Under the pieces are notes generated by a model that ran no database searches, was not told the origin of the DNA, and was given only the letters and a program-made list of their open reading frames with translations. Shown one piece after another: positions 47,356 to 55,405 of a DNA stretch of 55,854 bases. A program made the translations under genes and the position numbers. Position 1 is the stretch's first letter; each line of letters starts with the position of its first letter. Origin of the DNA: Pseudoalteromonas denitrificans DSM 6059. GTDB lineage: Bacteria > Pseudomonadota > Gammaproteobacteria > Enterobacterales > Alteromonadaceae. Location of the stretch: positions 1-55,854 of the forward strand of contig NZ_FOLO01000002.1 in assembly GCF_900112265.1 (NCBI RefSeq), written 5' to 3'.

Positions 47356-47572
47356 ATATTGATGACTGTTTTATAGAGAGTATTAAGTCATTAGATTTAA
47401 ATTATGGTTAACGTGTTTGTGTAATAATATAACTTATTAATAAGGATTTATATATCAATCTCTTGCAGTACTCTTTTATTCTTGTGCGGGTTTGAACTAC
47501 CAATAAGTAGCAAAGGAAAAAATACTATTTAACGCTATACTCATTGAATATTAGCTAACTTTAGAGGCTAGC

Positions 47573-48355
47573 ATGTTTAGCTATTTAGCACGTATCATCT
47601 GTATCACACTGGTTTATTTCACTTCAATAACTCAAGCTCAGGCTGCAATAAAAATTGCTGTGACCGATTGGCCTCCATATTATTCTAAAACCGCTGAAAA
47701 TGGTGGGCAACAACTTGAATTATTAACAAATGTTTTTCAAAAATTGGGTGAAAAAGTTGAACCTGTTTGGTTTAGAACTGGTGCTGGTGCTTTGGTTAAA
47801 GTGCGCGCCAATTTATTAGATGGTGCGGCAGGTTGGGAATGTAATGAAGAGCGTGCAAATGATTTTATCTTCAGTGATCCTATCGGTTATGAACAAACTG
47901 TTATTTTTTATCACAAAGATTTTAATTTTGACTGGCAAAATATTGAGGATTTGAATAGAGATCTCACTATCGGGATCACTGCGCGTTACGCTTATGGTAA
48001 AGGCTTAAAAGCGCTATTTGAAATGGATAAGGCAATTGTTGAAGTTTCGGGCTCAGATCGTAAGAACCTAGATTTATTATTTCATCGGGAAATTGATTTA
48101 TTTTTGTTAGATAAAGAAGTTGGACTTGGGTTAATCAAACAAGCAAAAGCGTCTTTGTTAGGGAATATAAAAATTCATGATAAAGCATTTCGAAAAAATA
48201 GGGTTGCCATACGTTTACTTGTTTCACGTAAACAAAAAAATGCCCAGTCCTTTATTGATAAATTTAATAAGGTACTGGGTGAGATTAGAAAGGAAAAAGG
48301 TTTAACCAAAATAGCGCCTGAAAAATATGATGCTTGCCCTAAAATAAACCAGTGA
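47573..48355 (+). CDS. Periplasmic solute-binding protein, SBP_bac_3 family
   Basis: 260 residues. Signal peptide to about residue 25 (cleaved near QAQAA), then the amino-acid-binding-type fold: IKIAVTDWPPYY opening strand, GAAGWECNEERANDFIFSDPI hinge region and C-terminal KIAPEKYDACPKI. No ABC permease or ATPase is adjacent. Orphan members with this look are common in Alteromonadales. The ligand is unknown. Confidence 0.85.
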   Translation: MFSYLARIICITLVYFTSITQAQAAIKIAVTDWPPYYSKTAENGGQQLELLTNVFQKLGEKVEPVWFRTGAGALVKVRANLLDGAAGWECNEERANDFIFSDPIGYEQTVIFYHKDFNFDWQNIEDLNRDLTIGITARYAYGKGLKALFEMDKAIVEVSGSDRKNLDLLFHREIDLFLLDKEVGLGLIKQAKASLLGNIKIHDKAFRKNRVAIRLLVSRKQKNAQSFIDKFNKVLGEIRKEKGLTKIAPEKYDACPKINQ

Positions 48356-48576
48356 TAAATAAAAATCGCTTTATTTTTAAAGCCTGCATTTAAAGTTTAA
48401 TGCATTTGAATTTTACAGTTTTTAAATGATCTCCATCTTTCAAGGTGAGTACTTATCTTTTTAAACTTTATATTTTTAAATAAATTATGATATTGATTGG
48501 AGGGGGGCTTAATGAATAAACATTTGTCGGTGTGGTTAATTATGAGTCAGTAATTTGTACTTTTATATTAATTGGG

Positions 48577-48602
48577 AGCTTGCTCAAAATATTGAGCAAG
48601 CT
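48577..48602. terminator. Hairpin between convergent genes
   Basis: Perfect 11-bp stem AGCTTGCTCAA/TTGAGCAAGCT with AATA loop, ten bases after the hibernation-factor stop. The T-tail is poor on both strands, so it may act as a 3' stabiliser as well as a terminator. Confidence 0.55.
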
Positions 48603-48612
48603 GACTTTTAAA

Positions 48613-48945
48613 CTAAACTTCGTCTAGCACAAGTTCTGCAGAATGGGGTTTATTATGTAGATTTGCTTTTAATACACCCTTTCGGTGAGATAGTGATGAT
48701 TCTAACTTTTTAACTGCGCTTGCAATTGCTACGTATAATTCTTTATCCGTTGCATTTACAGAAATACTTACTCCTTCATAAACTGTCGATACTTCAATTT
48801 TTTGTGCATTTCGTTCAACTGTAACGATTGCGTGTAGCGACATAATATCTGGATAATGCTGGCCAATTTTAGAGAACTTGTTTTCTACTGATTGTTTAAT
48901 AGCTTCAGTGATTTCAACGTGATGGCCGGAAATTTCTATCTTCAT
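48613..48945 (-). CDS. hpf: Ribosome hibernation promoting factor, HPF/YfiA family
   Basis: 110 residues from the ATG at 48945, seven bases after AAGGA; an upstream in-frame ATG adds nine unlikely residues. The fold motifs are clear: MKIEISGHHVEITEAIK, the KIEVSTVYEGVSISVNATDKELYVAI region and the Lys-rich helix KKLESSLSHRKGVLK. It binds the 30S decoding region in stationary phase or cold. Short form, without the dimerisation domain. Confidence 0.92.
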   Translation of the reverse strand: MKIEISGHHVEITEAIKQSVENKFSKIGQHYPDIMSLHAIVTVERNAQKIEVSTVYEGVSISVNATDKELYVAIASAVKKLESSLSHRKGVLKANLHNKPHSAELVLDEV

Positions 48946-49266
48946 ATTTGTATCCTTTTTCATTGTCTTCAATATTATAATCGGACTTGTTTATCGAAAA
49001 AACAAGGGCAAAATGAAAATAAAAAAATATTTTTTTTAATTCATTTTTTATTGATTATTTTACTTGTAAAGAGTGATGAATAGGCGCATTCTGTATGATT
49101 GTATGTCTCATTAAATCGAAGTAATCAATTTAATTTTCTTCTTAATTCATATCTATTATATGTACTTTCAAGTAATTATAACGCTTATTCAAAACACATA
49201 AATAAAATATTTTATAGACTGCTTTTTTCTGATACTTTTGCTGTAAAGAAAAATAGAGAATATAAA
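48946..49266. other. 321-bp divergent intergenic region, nothing identified
   Basis: Very AT-rich spacer between hpf and the aminopeptidase gene. An in-frame extension upstream of 49267 exists but has no conserved content or ribosome site. No motif I can support. Confidence 0.5.
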
Positions 49267-50214
49267 ATGAATGATTTCTATCCTGAAATAACCCCGTTTC
49301 AAGAGTTTTTATTAGATGTAGGTGATGATCACCAAATATATGTTGAACAATGTGGCAACCCGCAAGGACAAGCTGTGTTATTTATTCACGGCGGACCAGG
49401 TGGTGGCTGTTCACAAAACGATAGACGTTTTTTTGATCCTCAAAAGTATCATATTATTTTATTTGATCAAAGAGGATGCGGTCGCTCAAAACCTCACGGT
49501 AGTTTAAATAAAAATGAAACTCAATATTTGGTATCCGACATTGAAAAAATAAGAACAAAATTAGAAATAGAAAACTGGCATGTTTTTGGTGGTTCATGGG
49601 GCTCTACTTTATCTTTAGTATACGCTCAAACCCATCCAGATAAAGTGAGTAGTTTAGTCTTAAGAGGAATTTATTTAGCGCGCCCTGAAGATACTAACTG
49701 GACTTTTTCTGGTGGTGGTGCAACTCGACTGTTCCCTGATTACTGGCAAGCTTATTTAGATGCTTTACCCCAAAGCCAAACAGATCCTTCAATAAAGGCC
49801 TCTTATGCTGTGATGATAGGTGAAGATAAAGAGGCTGCAATGAAAGTGGCTAAAGCTTGGGCACAATGGGAAATTCACTGCTGTACTTTAATTCCTGATG
49901 AAGCTTTTGTCGCTGATAAAACAGATGATGAATCTTGTTGGAGCTTAGCACGCCATGAAGCGCATTATATGGTGAATGATTGCTTTTTAATTGAGAATCA
50001 AATATTAGATAATTGTGACAAAATAGCACATATACCGACAGTTATTGTGCATGGTCGGTATGATGTTGTATGCCCATTTGACAATGCTTGGCAGTTGCAC
50101 AAAAAATTGCCTTTATCTGAACTCAAAGCGAGTGAAAATGCAGGACACGCATCAGTTGAGCCTGCAACTAAGCATCATTTGATTGCTGCAACACAAAAAA
50201 TGTTAACACTATAA
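49267..50214 (+). CDS. pip: Prolyl aminopeptidase
   Basis: 315-residue alpha/beta hydrolase of peptidase family S33. HGGPGGGCSQNDRRFFDP (oxyanion region), nucleophile Ser in GGSWGSTLSL, Asp in VHGRYDVVCP and the final His in NAGHAS are present. It removes N-terminal proline, and might also help use proline- or hydroxyproline-containing peptides, although it is far from the hydroxyproline cluster. The start is at MNDFYPEI, the family norm. Confidence 0.92.
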   Translation: MNDFYPEITPFQEFLLDVGDDHQIYVEQCGNPQGQAVLFIHGGPGGGCSQNDRRFFDPQKYHIILFDQRGCGRSKPHGSLNKNETQYLVSDIEKIRTKLEIENWHVFGGSWGSTLSLVYAQTHPDKVSSLVLRGIYLARPEDTNWTFSGGGATRLFPDYWQAYLDALPQSQTDPSIKASYAVMIGEDKEAAMKVAKAWAQWEIHCCTLIPDEAFVADKTDDESCWSLARHEAHYMVNDCFLIENQILDNCDKIAHIPTVIVHGRYDVVCPFDNAWQLHKKLPLSELKASENAGHASVEPATKHHLIAATQKMLTL

Positions 50215-50225
50215 AGGAATTCATT

Positions 50226-50636
50226 ATGTATACAGGTAAGTGTTTGTGTGGTGAAGTTGAGATCACAATTAAAGGAGCTATTAGCGATATTATTCATTGT
50301 CATTGTTCTTTATGCCGTAAATCAAGTGGTACTGCTTTTGCAACGAATGGCTTTGTACAAACAAAAGATCTTGAGGTAACTAAAGGTAAAGAGAATTTAA
50401 CTTCATTCACTTTTAAGCCTGGAAGAGTAAGGCATTTTTGTTCATCGTGTGGTTCACCTATTTATAGTTTAAATACGGATGACCCAAGTCGAATTCGCTT
50501 ACGTTTAGGTATTTTAGAGTCAGATATTGTGGAAAGGCCGATTTCACATAATTTTGTTTCTTCAGGAGCTAACTGGGAAGACTTAGATGCAGGGTTACCT
50601 AGATATGATGCATTTGAGCCTAGTCGAAATAGATAA
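50226..50636 (+). CDS. GFA-family (CENP-V/GFA domain) zinc protein
   Basis: 136 residues with the full Cys set: CLCGEVE near the start, HCHCSLCRKSSG, and FCSSCGSPIYS. These bind two zinc ions, and named members act on S-hydroxymethyl-glutathione, although most are uncharacterised. It follows pip by 11 bases and is probably co-transcribed. Confidence 0.88.
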   Translation: MYTGKCLCGEVEITIKGAISDIIHCHCSLCRKSSGTAFATNGFVQTKDLEVTKGKENLTSFTFKPGRVRHFCSSCGSPIYSLNTDDPSRIRLRLGILESDIVERPISHNFVSSGANWEDLDAGLPRYDAFEPSRNR

Positions 50637-50653
50637 CTTAATTTAGACATAAC

Positions 50654-50690
50654 AAAGCCGTTTATATCTTAAAATATAAACGGCTTTTAA
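50654..50690. terminator. Bidirectional terminator between convergent genes
   Basis: Perfect 14-bp stem AAAGCCGTTTATAT/ATATAAACGGCTTT (50654-50667 with 50674-50687). It sits between the GFA gene and the bacterioferritin gene, with A- and T-rich flanks on both sides. Confidence 0.88.
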
Positions 50691-50702
50691 AATAAAAAAA
50701 GA

Positions 50703-51173
50703 TTAACTCATTTGAGATTGAATATAATTTTGGATGCCAACTTTATCTATGAGCCCAAGCTGCTGCTCTAACCAATAAATATGGTCCATCTCAGTATCAT
50801 TTAATAAATCTTCTAATATCTCACGACTTACGTAATCCTTTTCTTGCTCACATACTCCGATAATCATTCTTAAACTATCTGCGACAATACGCTCAGCTTT
50901 TAAGTCATTTTCAAGCATTTCTTTGGTATTTGCGCCTATCAAGAGTGGTTTTCTTGATGCCGTATCGGCTTTACCTTCTAAAAATAAAATCCTTTCTGCT
51001 AAGCGTTTTGCATGCCCTAACTCTTCTTCATATTCATGCATTTCATGTTCATGAAGTTTATCAACCCCCCAGTCTTCAAACATTTTTCCATGAGCTAAAT
51101 ATTGATCCATAGAGGTTAATTCTAAAGTTAATTGCTGATTTAGTAGATCTATTACTTTGTTAGAACCTTGCAT
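50703..51173 (-). CDS. bfr: Bacterioferritin, ferroxidase-type subunit without the haem Met
   Basis: 156 residues, four-helix-bundle bacterioferritin. All diiron-centre ligands are present: Glu18, Glu51, His54, Glu94, Glu127 and His130. Residue 52, the usual haem-ligand Met, is Leu. It should oxidise and mineralise iron but not bind haem by itself. It follows the second bacterioferritin gene by one base, so both are made together and may form mixed 24-mers. Confidence 0.92.
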   Translation of the reverse strand: MQGSNKVIDLLNQQLTLELTSMDQYLAHGKMFEDWGVDKLHEHEMHEYEEELGHAKRLAERILFLEGKADTASRKPLLIGANTKEMLENDLKAERIVADSLRMIIGVCEQEKDYVSREILEDLLNDTEMDHIYWLEQQLGLIDKVGIQNYIQSQMS

Positions 51174-51174
51174 T

Positions 51175-51645
51175 TTATGCCTCCATCATGGATTGTTGAT
51201 AGTTTTCGATGCCTGTATTATCAATTAAGAATTGTTGAGACTCGATCCAATCGACATGTTCTTCTTCGTACTCTAAGATATCTTCAAGTAAATCTCTGCT
51301 AACATAATCTTCTTCGGTTTCACATAGTGCAATTGCAATACGAAGCTTATCTATTTGTTCCATTTCAAAATCTAAATCACATTGCAGCATTTCACCTGTA
51401 TGTTCACCAATGCGAAGTTTTTCAAGGTGTTGTAGGTTAGGCAATCCTTCTAAAAATAAAATGCGTTCGATTAACTCATCGGCTTGCTTCATATCCTTTA
51501 TTGATTTTTTATAGTCTTTCTCATTTAGTTCTTCTAACCCCCAGTTTTTAAAGATACGTGCATGTAAAAAATATTGATTAATAGAGGTAAGCTCAAAGGT
51601 TAAAATTTGATTCAAAGAGCTTATTATGTTCATTTTTCCTTTCAT
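51175..51645 (-). CDS. bfr: Bacterioferritin, haem-binding subunit with altered ferroxidase site
   Basis: 156 residues when started at 51645, where MKGKMNIISSLNQ matches the usual MKGD-x-x-VI beginning of Bfr. Met52, the haem ligand, is kept. The ferroxidase residues 51 and 54 are Asp and Gln instead of Glu and His, while Glu18, Glu94, Glu127 and His130 remain. It is therefore the likely haem-carrying partner of the adjacent subunit. An internal ATG at 51633 (AAAGGA upstream) is a possible alternative start. Confidence 0.9.
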   Translation of the reverse strand: MKGKMNIISSLNQILTFELTSINQYFLHARIFKNWGLEELNEKDYKKSIKDMKQADELIERILFLEGLPNLQHLEKLRIGEHTGEMLQCDLDFEMEQIDKLRIAIALCETEEDYVSRDLLEDILEYEEEHVDWIESQQFLIDNTGIENYQQSMMEA

Positions 51646-51890
51646 TTTTAGCACCCTGCATAATAAATTCATAAACACTTAGGTAAGCTCAGTATAGGTG
51701 AGTTTTCAACTATCATAAGACTATATTTTTATAAGTGGGAAATTAATATATTCTTTTAAAATAAAGTACTTACAATGCAAACTAGAGTGATTTTCATTTC
51801 TAGTTTCAATTGTTATTAATTGGCTAATAAAAATGAGGGGTTAAATAAAAAACTTAAAATGTTCACCCCAATTTTATTGGTGAGTAGGGG

Positions 51891-52307
51891 TTAGTATCTA
51901 TTTCTTCGGGATGGTATATCGCTATTATATTGTACAAACTCAACTTCATAGCCATCAGGGTCAATATAATAAACATTCTGACGATAATCATCAGGCGCAC
52001 CTTCTTTATCAGATATAAATCCTGCGTCGGCTAATCGGCTTATCATGCTATCAATATCGTTTGTTACAAAAGCAAAGTGTGCTAAACCAACTTGATGGCC
52101 ATTAAGGTTTCTATTATTTGACTCACCATTATCATTGAGTGATAGGTATTGATAATCATCACCAAAGTGAATCCAATTGCGGGGTTTGCCAAACCACTCT
52201 CCCTTGTCTCCACCTCTTACTGACCAGTGAGGAAATGCCGCTTGATAAAATTCTAATGATTTAGGAATATTTTTTACGACTAAATTTAAATGTTCTAATT
52301 GTATCAT
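51891..52307 (-). CDS. VOC-family (glyoxalase/bleomycin-resistance fold) protein
   Basis: 138 residues, one VOC module pair. Metal-ligand positions are suggested by IQLEHLNLVV at the start, HQVGLAHFAFV in the middle and DPDGYEVEFVQY at the end. The activity is unknown. Third in a run of three minus-strand genes, possibly controlled by the regulator at 53476. Confidence 0.82.
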   Translation of the reverse strand: MIQLEHLNLVVKNIPKSLEFYQAAFPHWSVRGGDKGEWFGKPRNWIHFGDDYQYLSLNDNGESNNRNLNGHQVGLAHFAFVTNDIDSMISRLADAGFISDKEGAPDDYRQNVYYIDPDGYEVEFVQYNSDIPSRRNRY

Positions 52308-52317
52308 GTTAGGTTCC

Positions 52318-52686
52318 TTAATTTATGCGCCATGGTGGGTTGAGTCTGTTGTCGCCAGCACGATAGAGTTTTATTTTATTTCCAGAAGGGTCATAAATAA
52401 TGGCCTCTCGCCAAAGATAAGATTGCTCTGTAGGAAGTTGCTCGAATTTTAGTCCTTGATCTATTAATTTATGTACCCAAGTATCAAGATCTTCATGTTC
52501 AAAATAAATAACAGCGCCATTGTTAAAAGCTTTTTGAGTCAGTGAAAGCGAAAAACTTGCACCATTTTGACATTCGAATCTTGCGTAGTGAGGGGTATCA
52601 ACAATAATTAAAAAACCTAATTGAATATAAAACTCAGTGGCTTTTCCCATATCATTAACGGGTAGTGTTATTTGATTTAAATTCAT
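52318..52686 (-). CDS. VOC-family protein
   Basis: 122 residues. MNLNQITLPVNDMGKATEFY and the C-terminal YDPSGNKIKLYRAG are typical of the glyoxalase fold. The sequence differs from the neighbouring VOC gene, so this is not a recent duplication. Located between the FMN reductase and the other VOC gene with gaps of about 10 bases: one transcription unit. Confidence 0.82.
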   Translation of the reverse strand: MNLNQITLPVNDMGKATEFYIQLGFLIIVDTPHYARFECQNGASFSLSLTQKAFNNGAVIYFEHEDLDTWVHKLIDQGLKFEQLPTEQSYLWREAIIYDPSGNKIKLYRAGDNRLNPPWRIN

Positions 52687-52698
52687 TGTGATGTCCTT

Positions 52699-53313
52699 TT
52701 ACATGCCATATAAGTATTCTTGCTGTTTAGGAAAAGGGCGTTCTTTATGTTTAATTCTAATTTGCACTAATGCTTGGCTATATTGATGTAACATGTGCAT
52801 GCTGTAGTTAATTCTGTCTCTTAAATTAGTATCTCTTTGCGTTAAATTTTCAAGCTGCTTATTATTTAATACTTCTTCTACATGTCGAATGATTAAGTGC
52901 TCTGGGGTTGCCACAAGCTTGTTGTTTTTTAAGGCGTTCATTTTTAGCTCTGCAATTGGGTAAGCACCACTGATACCGCTAACAACTGATGTTAATAGCA
53001 CTGGTTTATGTGCTGTATCTTGTGCATCACACATTAATAAAAAGTTTTTTAAAATGGGAGTTGCCATACCACCCCATTCAGGTGTTATAAGGACCATCGC
53101 ATCAGCTTTTTGTATTTTTTTATTTAGCATAGGCCATTCACTGCCAATTGCAGATTTACTTGCTTGTTCTCCATCCCAAAATGGCAAATTGTATTTACAC
53201 AGTTCTATATGTGTTACTTCATTAAATAGTGTTGCAGTATTCGTTAAATATTTAGCAACTTTTGCACTTTGAGATTCCTTCCTTTGACTACCACTGACAA
53301 TAAGTAAATTCAT
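52699..53313 (-). CDS. NADPH-dependent FMN reductase-family protein
   Basis: 204-residue flavodoxin-like protein: LLIVSGSQRKESQSAKVA binds the FMN phosphate, and VLITPEWGGMATPILKNFL is the conserved flavin/dimer loop. Family members reduce quinones, azo compounds or metals. It leads the three-gene operon and diverges from the regulator gene across two palindromes. Confidence 0.85.
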   Translation of the reverse strand: MNLLIVSGSQRKESQSAKVAKYLTNTATLFNEVTHIELCKYNLPFWDGEQASKSAIGSEWPMLNKKIQKADAMVLITPEWGGMATPILKNFLLMCDAQDTAHKPVLLTSVVSGISGAYPIAELKMNALKNNKLVATPEHLIIRHVEEVLNNKQLENLTQRDTNLRDRINYSMHMLHQYSQALVQIRIKHKERPFPKQQEYLYGM

Positions 53314-53342
53314 ATTTAGTAAACCTTTTTATTTATTTAATA

Positions 53343-53432
53343 TTAAGTAAAGTAAACCCTTTACTTAACTTTGTAAAGCTTGAATAGAAAATAAAGTAAA
53401 TAAAAAAGTTTACTTAATGTTTTGTTAAGTAA
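53343..53432. promoter_or_regulatory. Two TTAAGTAA-type palindromes in the divergent region
   Basis: TTAAGTAAAG/CTTTACTTAA (53343-53352 with 53359-53368) and TTACTTAA/TTAAGTAA (53410-53417 with 53425-53432). Both use the same half-sites and lie between the FMN reductase and regulator genes. They are candidate operators for the regulator, which would repress both directions. Confidence 0.6.
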
Positions 53433-53475
53433 TAATAGGCAGGTGAAGAGAAAACGTTTAGATCTTGGAGTAAAT

Positions 53476-54120
53476 GTGAAAACAAGTGATAAAATTATAA
53501 GTTTGCTAAAAATACAGGGGCCTTTAACGGCTAAATATTTGGCAAACGAACTAAAATTAACAACTATGGGAGTGCGTCAGCACTTACAAATATTAGAAGA
53601 TGCCGCTGACATCACTTTTGAAGATAAAAAAGCGCTTAGAGGTCGTCCAACGCGTTATTGGTCATTAACCACTAAGAGTAATAATCGATTTTCAGATAGG
53701 CATGAGGAGCTTTCTGTTCAGTTGATTGATTCAGTAAAAAGCGTATTTGGTGACTCGGGTTTAGAACAATTGATTTCTCATAGAGAGGAGTCAACACTCG
53801 CTTTATATCAAGCAGCATTAGTAGATAAAAATGGTTTATTAGAAAAACTTGAAGTATTAGCCGAGTTGCGTAGTAAAGAAGGTTATATGGCAAGCATTGT
53901 TATTGGCACGCTTGAAGACGACGAATGTGATGAAAATGTATATTGGTTATTAGAGAACCATTGTCCAATCTGTGCAGCAGCAAGTAAATGCCTTAACTTT
54001 TGCCGTTCCGAATTAAATTTATTTCAAACTTTATTGAAAGGCTTCGCTATTGTATCAAGGGAAGAGCATATAATTGAAGGTGCTCGTAGATGCGCCTATA
54101 AAATTAGTCCGACCCTATAA
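53476..54120 (+). CDS. Winged-helix regulator with C-terminal Cys cluster (possible redox or Fe-S sensor)
   Basis: 214 residues. An N-terminal HTH (about 5-75: GPLTAKYLANELKLTTMGVRQHLQILE) is followed by a helical domain and CPICAAASKCLNFC near residues 170-185, a four-Cys cluster recalling SufR-like sensors that hold an Fe-S cluster. I chose the GTG at 53476 (GGAG five bases upstream) over a TTG at 53422. It diverges from the flavoprotein/VOC operon, which suggests sensing of redox, metal or electrophile stress. What it senses is inference. Confidence 0.78.
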   Translation: MKTSDKIISLLKIQGPLTAKYLANELKLTTMGVRQHLQILEDAADITFEDKKALRGRPTRYWSLTTKSNNRFSDRHEELSVQLIDSVKSVFGDSGLEQLISHREESTLALYQAALVDKNGLLEKLEVLAELRSKEGYMASIVIGTLEDDECDENVYWLLENHCPICAAASKCLNFCRSELNLFQTLLKGFAIVSREEHIIEGARRCAYKISPTL

Positions 54121-54183
54121 ATAGTTTGATTTTTACACTATTTGTGCAAGGCTTTAGAGATAGCTTGGTAAATAGGCAGCAAA

Positions 54184-54759
54184 ATGAAATTAATTCTTTT
54201 CAGTTTGATTTTCACATTATGTAGTTTTTTTGTGGTGTCGGCTGATAAGAAAAAAACTGAAAATGAATATAAACAAATTCTCATTAGTGAACATCGAGCA
54301 GTACTTAAGGATTTTTCTGAATTACCAGATATTAAACAAGCAATTATTGATGAAAATAATAAATTTGATGGGTTAGTTAAAGTTATACAATTAGACTCTA
54401 CATGGCAAATTAACAGAGCGTTACAAAAAACTCTTATTCATAACTCAATAGCTCAAGTATTAATGAAATTAGTTCAGGATCCTAATTATAATTTTACAGA
54501 AATAATGTTGTTAAACAATTTAGGGAGTATTGTTGCAGCTTATCCAAGAACTTCTGATTATTGGCAAGGAGATGAAGATAAATTCCAACAGCCAATTATT
54601 TTAAATGGGGATTATTCAGGCACAACAAAGTGGGATCAAAGTACAAAAACGTACTCGTTTTTTTATTGTATTTTAATTAAAGACAAAAAAAATAATATTA
54701 TTGGGGTATTAGTTGCAGGTTTAGATGTTTCGAAAGAATATCTGAAAAATTCACAATAA
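54184..54759 (+). CDS. Secreted Cache/PDC-like sensor domain protein
   Basis: 191 residues. Signal peptide to about residue 20, then a domain resembling the periplasmic PDC fold of chemoreceptors: IMLLNNLGSIVAAYPRTSDYWQGDEDK and NNIIGVLVAGLDVS are its typical pieces. No transmembrane or signalling domain follows, so it would act as a free periplasmic ligand-binding protein. The partner is unknown. Confidence 0.65.
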   Translation: MKLILFSLIFTLCSFFVVSADKKKTENEYKQILISEHRAVLKDFSELPDIKQAIIDENNKFDGLVKVIQLDSTWQINRALQKTLIHNSIAQVLMKLVQDPNYNFTEIMLLNNLGSIVAAYPRTSDYWQGDEDKFQQPIILNGDYSGTTKWDQSTKTYSFFYCILIKDKKNNIIGVLVAGLDVSKEYLKNSQ

Positions 54760-54761
54760 TT

Positions 54762-54803
54762 TTAATACACTAAGTTAAAAATTAATTTACCTTAGTGTAT
54801 TAA
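54762..54803. terminator. Bidirectional hairpin between convergent genes
   Basis: 13-bp stem TTAATACACTAAG/CTTAGTGTATTAA (54762-54774 with 54791-54803), loop 16 bases, between the Cache-like gene and the zinc-ribbon gene. The T-tails are modest. Confidence 0.6.
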
Positions 54804-54832
54804 GCAACAAATATCAGGTTTTTAATAATATG

Positions 54833-55375
54833 TTAGTTATGGTTTATATAAAATAAAATCTCTTGTCTTTTAGGATGATTTTTTAACCAACTTCTTAAGT
54901 CCTCTGATTTTTGTAAATCTTCTTCACCAAGAATGTTAAGATAGCGGAGTTTTCTTTCTTCATCACGTGCTTGTGCCCTTACTTTTGTTTGCCAGGGATC
55001 AGTAAATATTTTTGGCATATGATTACTTAACTCTAATGCTTTTAGCATCTCCCATTCCCCCCCATCTAGCCAAACATCATCACAACTGAGGCAAAGATCT
55101 AAACGATTATGATGACAACCTGAAATTTGAAACTTTCGCATTAAGCGTGCACATTTAGGGCAAGATAGTGCAACTGAAGTATCGCTTGTCTCAGTAGGCT
55201 GAGAAACTGGTTCAGCCTTTAATTTTTCTGTAGGTAAAGTTGCTGTTTGTGCCCAATCACGATAATAAAGTAACGAAATAAGTGCACCTTCACAGCGCTG
55301 GCAACCCATAGCAGATAAACCTGATTCTATTTTTGTAGCCATTAAGTATGGTTCTTTACATTTTGGACAGCGCAT
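54833..55375 (-). CDS. Zinc-ribbon (zf-TFIIB-like) protein
   Basis: 180 residues with two zinc ribbons: CPKCKEP...GCQRCEG near the N-terminus and SCPKCARLM...LDLCLSCDDVWLDGGEWE in the middle, the latter the zf-TFIIB signature. The C-terminal third is charged and helical. The role is unknown. The next gene upstream on the same strand ends about 30 bases away. Confidence 0.82.
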   Translation of the reverse strand: MRCPKCKEPYLMATKIESGLSAMGCQRCEGALISLLYYRDWAQTATLPTEKLKAEPVSQPTETSDTSVALSCPKCARLMRKFQISGCHHNRLDLCLSCDDVWLDGGEWEMLKALELSNHMPKIFTDPWQTKVRAQARDEERKLRYLNILGEEDLQKSEDLRSWLKNHPKRQEILFYINHN

Positions 55376-55405
55376 ATTTTTCCTTGTTTATTCGATTTAA
55401 GAGCA

